A stretch of DNA of 52,553 nucleotides from positions 1-52,553 of the forward strand of contig CAZUNB010000003.1 in the NCBI GenBank assembly GCA_964622235.1, given 5' to 3'. Shown here one piece after another: positions 51,856 through 52,553 of this stretch. The position numbers and the translations under genes are program-made. The number at the start of each line of letters is the position of its first letter. Position 1 is the stretch's first letter. The notes under the pieces were generated by a model, which saw only the letters and a program-made list of their open reading frames with translations, ran no database searches and was not told the origin of the DNA. This DNA is from CAZUNB01 sp964622235 (GTDB lineage Bacteria; Patescibacteriota; Saccharimonadia; Saccharimonadales; JAGPDM01).

Positions 51856-52553
51856 GATTGATTCACCTCCTCTAAGATTGTTTCCATGTCTTCAACAAAG
51901 AATCCACGACCATCATACTTAGTAAATTGTTTCGCGAAGTTGAGTGGTAGCTGTGACTGAAGCAGTGTTGCGAGTTGTGAAGTGTAGTTATTTTCAACAC
52001 TGAATAAAGTTTTATTTTTAAAAAGCCTTGCTATCTCTTCTGCTTTTAACGGCCAAAGATACTCAAAATGTACATAGGCGAGGTTGTCATAGTTTTCTAT
52101 CAAATCAAGCACAGTATTAGCAGTACTTCCCCAGCCAATTATATAATTTTTAGAGTCTTTGTTGCCGTAAATTTTTGGTAGCGGCAAAGCGTCCTCGATT
52201 AGCTTCTGTTTTGCTATACGTTTACCATATTGAAGCTTTGTGGTTGGACCATCTTCAACTGAGTTACCTTCACCGTCGTGCTCATCACTATTAGAAAGAT
52301 AAACCGGTAAGTTATCACCTGGAAACCATCGTGGGCTGACGCCTGATTTATGCTCATTGTAGAAGTCGCTCGCTGATTCTGGAGTAATCGGCTTATTTGT
52401 TAACTGACGTTTAATAGCTACTTTTTCACCTAAACTATCAATATTATAAAGCGATTCGGCTATCTGTTTTTCTGACAAGATTATCACTGGCACTCGATAC
52501 ATTTCCGCTAGGTTATGAGCCTCCTGTGTAACGCGATAAGCAGTTTTCGGATC
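51852..52553 (-). CDS. 2-oxoacid:ferredoxin oxidoreductase, alpha subunit (C-terminal part)
   Basis: The frame is open to the window edge: 17 codons (DPKTAYRVTQEAHNLAE) precede the Met at 52502, so the gene starts outside. The visible 233 residues are the C-terminal part of the alpha chain: AYRVTQEAHNLAEMYRVPVI with IILSEKQIAESL, then YIIGWGSTANTVLDLIEN, AYVHFEYLWPLKAEEIARLF and LFSVENNYTSQLATLLQSQL, the usual domain that contacts the beta subunit and CoA. It overlaps the beta gene by four bases (ATGA). Confidence 0.88.
   Translation of the reverse strand, partial: DPKTAYRVTQEAHNLAEMYRVPVIILSEKQIAESLYNIDSLGEKVAIKRQLTNKPITPESASDFYNEHKSGVSPRWFPGDNLPVYLSNSDEHDGEGNSVEDGPTTKLQYGKRIAKQKLIEDALPLPKIYGNKDSKNYIIGWGSTANTVLDLIENYDNLAYVHFEYLWPLKAEEIARLFKNKTLFSVENNYTSQLATLLQSQLPLNFAKQFTKYDGRGFFVEDMETILEEVNQS

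Overview
The window looks like chromosomal DNA of a Patescibacteria/CPR bacterium, most likely a Candidatus Saccharibacteria (TM7) relative. The grounds are the general feel of the proteins, many lineage-restricted hypotheticals, a DnaX and a RecR without zinc-finger cysteines, a partial purine pathway, very tight gene packing with many 1-26 bp overlaps, and several well-predicted sigma70-type promoters that sit only 6-9 nt from an ATG (leaderless genes). TGA is used as a normal stop here. A run of ten Ns at 28844-28853 shows this is a draft or metagenomic scaffold.

Layout: (1) 1-5432, the F1 part of the ATP synthase operon (atpA-atpG-atpD-atpC), with an unknown small gene in each of the three junctions. 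(2) 5473-15153, an accessory-looking block: an 842-residue membrane protein that carries NhaD/ArsB-type signature motifs around a long insertion, a Nudix hydrolase, NhaD, two carbonic-anhydrase-like proteins and several orphan genes. (3) 15208-24781, two divergent purine operons. On the minus strand purK-purE runs on into a HAD phosphatase, a Pif1-like helicase, a stand-alone riboflavin kinase, an MFS carrier and a TauE/SafE carrier. On the plus strand purC-purB is followed by two tandem Nudix genes. (4) 25069-29930, a small secreted protein, PabB, a cysteine-free PilB-type ATPase, tRNA-Gln(CTG), and behind that tRNA a 1.5-kb segment with structured repeats, a toroid-fold gene broken by the N gap and tRNA-like remnants. 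(5) 29931-36995, membrane and stress-type genes (PQ-loop protein, thioredoxin-CcdA fusion, MgtE, DUF2130, YdeI-like, AI-2E) and a decayed gene. (6) 36988-45719, information-processing genes: cysS, a DHH phosphatase, recR, ybaB, a GT39-like enzyme, dnaB, dnaX. An alpha/beta-hydrolase gene with a TGA in place of a conserved Trp codon lies among them. (7) 45771-48203, a broken secreted-protein gene, then rplJ-rplL with an L10 leader and attenuator. (8) 48200-52553, an orphan gene, then ilvA, ridA and the two subunits of a 2-oxoacid:ferredoxin oxidoreductase, cut by the window edge.

How the genes may work together: ATP synthase, NhaD and the NhaD-like protein suggest interest in ion-gradient energetics. 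PurK/PurE/PurC/PurB cover AIR to AICAR. IlvA, RidA and the oxidoreductase could take threonine to 2-oxobutyrate and on to an acyl-CoA with reduced ferredoxin. The leading candidates for undescribed biology are the three genes interleaved in the F1 operon, the NhaD-like protein with the insertion, the carbonic-anhydrase-like pair, and the tRNA-Gln-associated segment. All function statements come from motifs read by eye; no searches were run.
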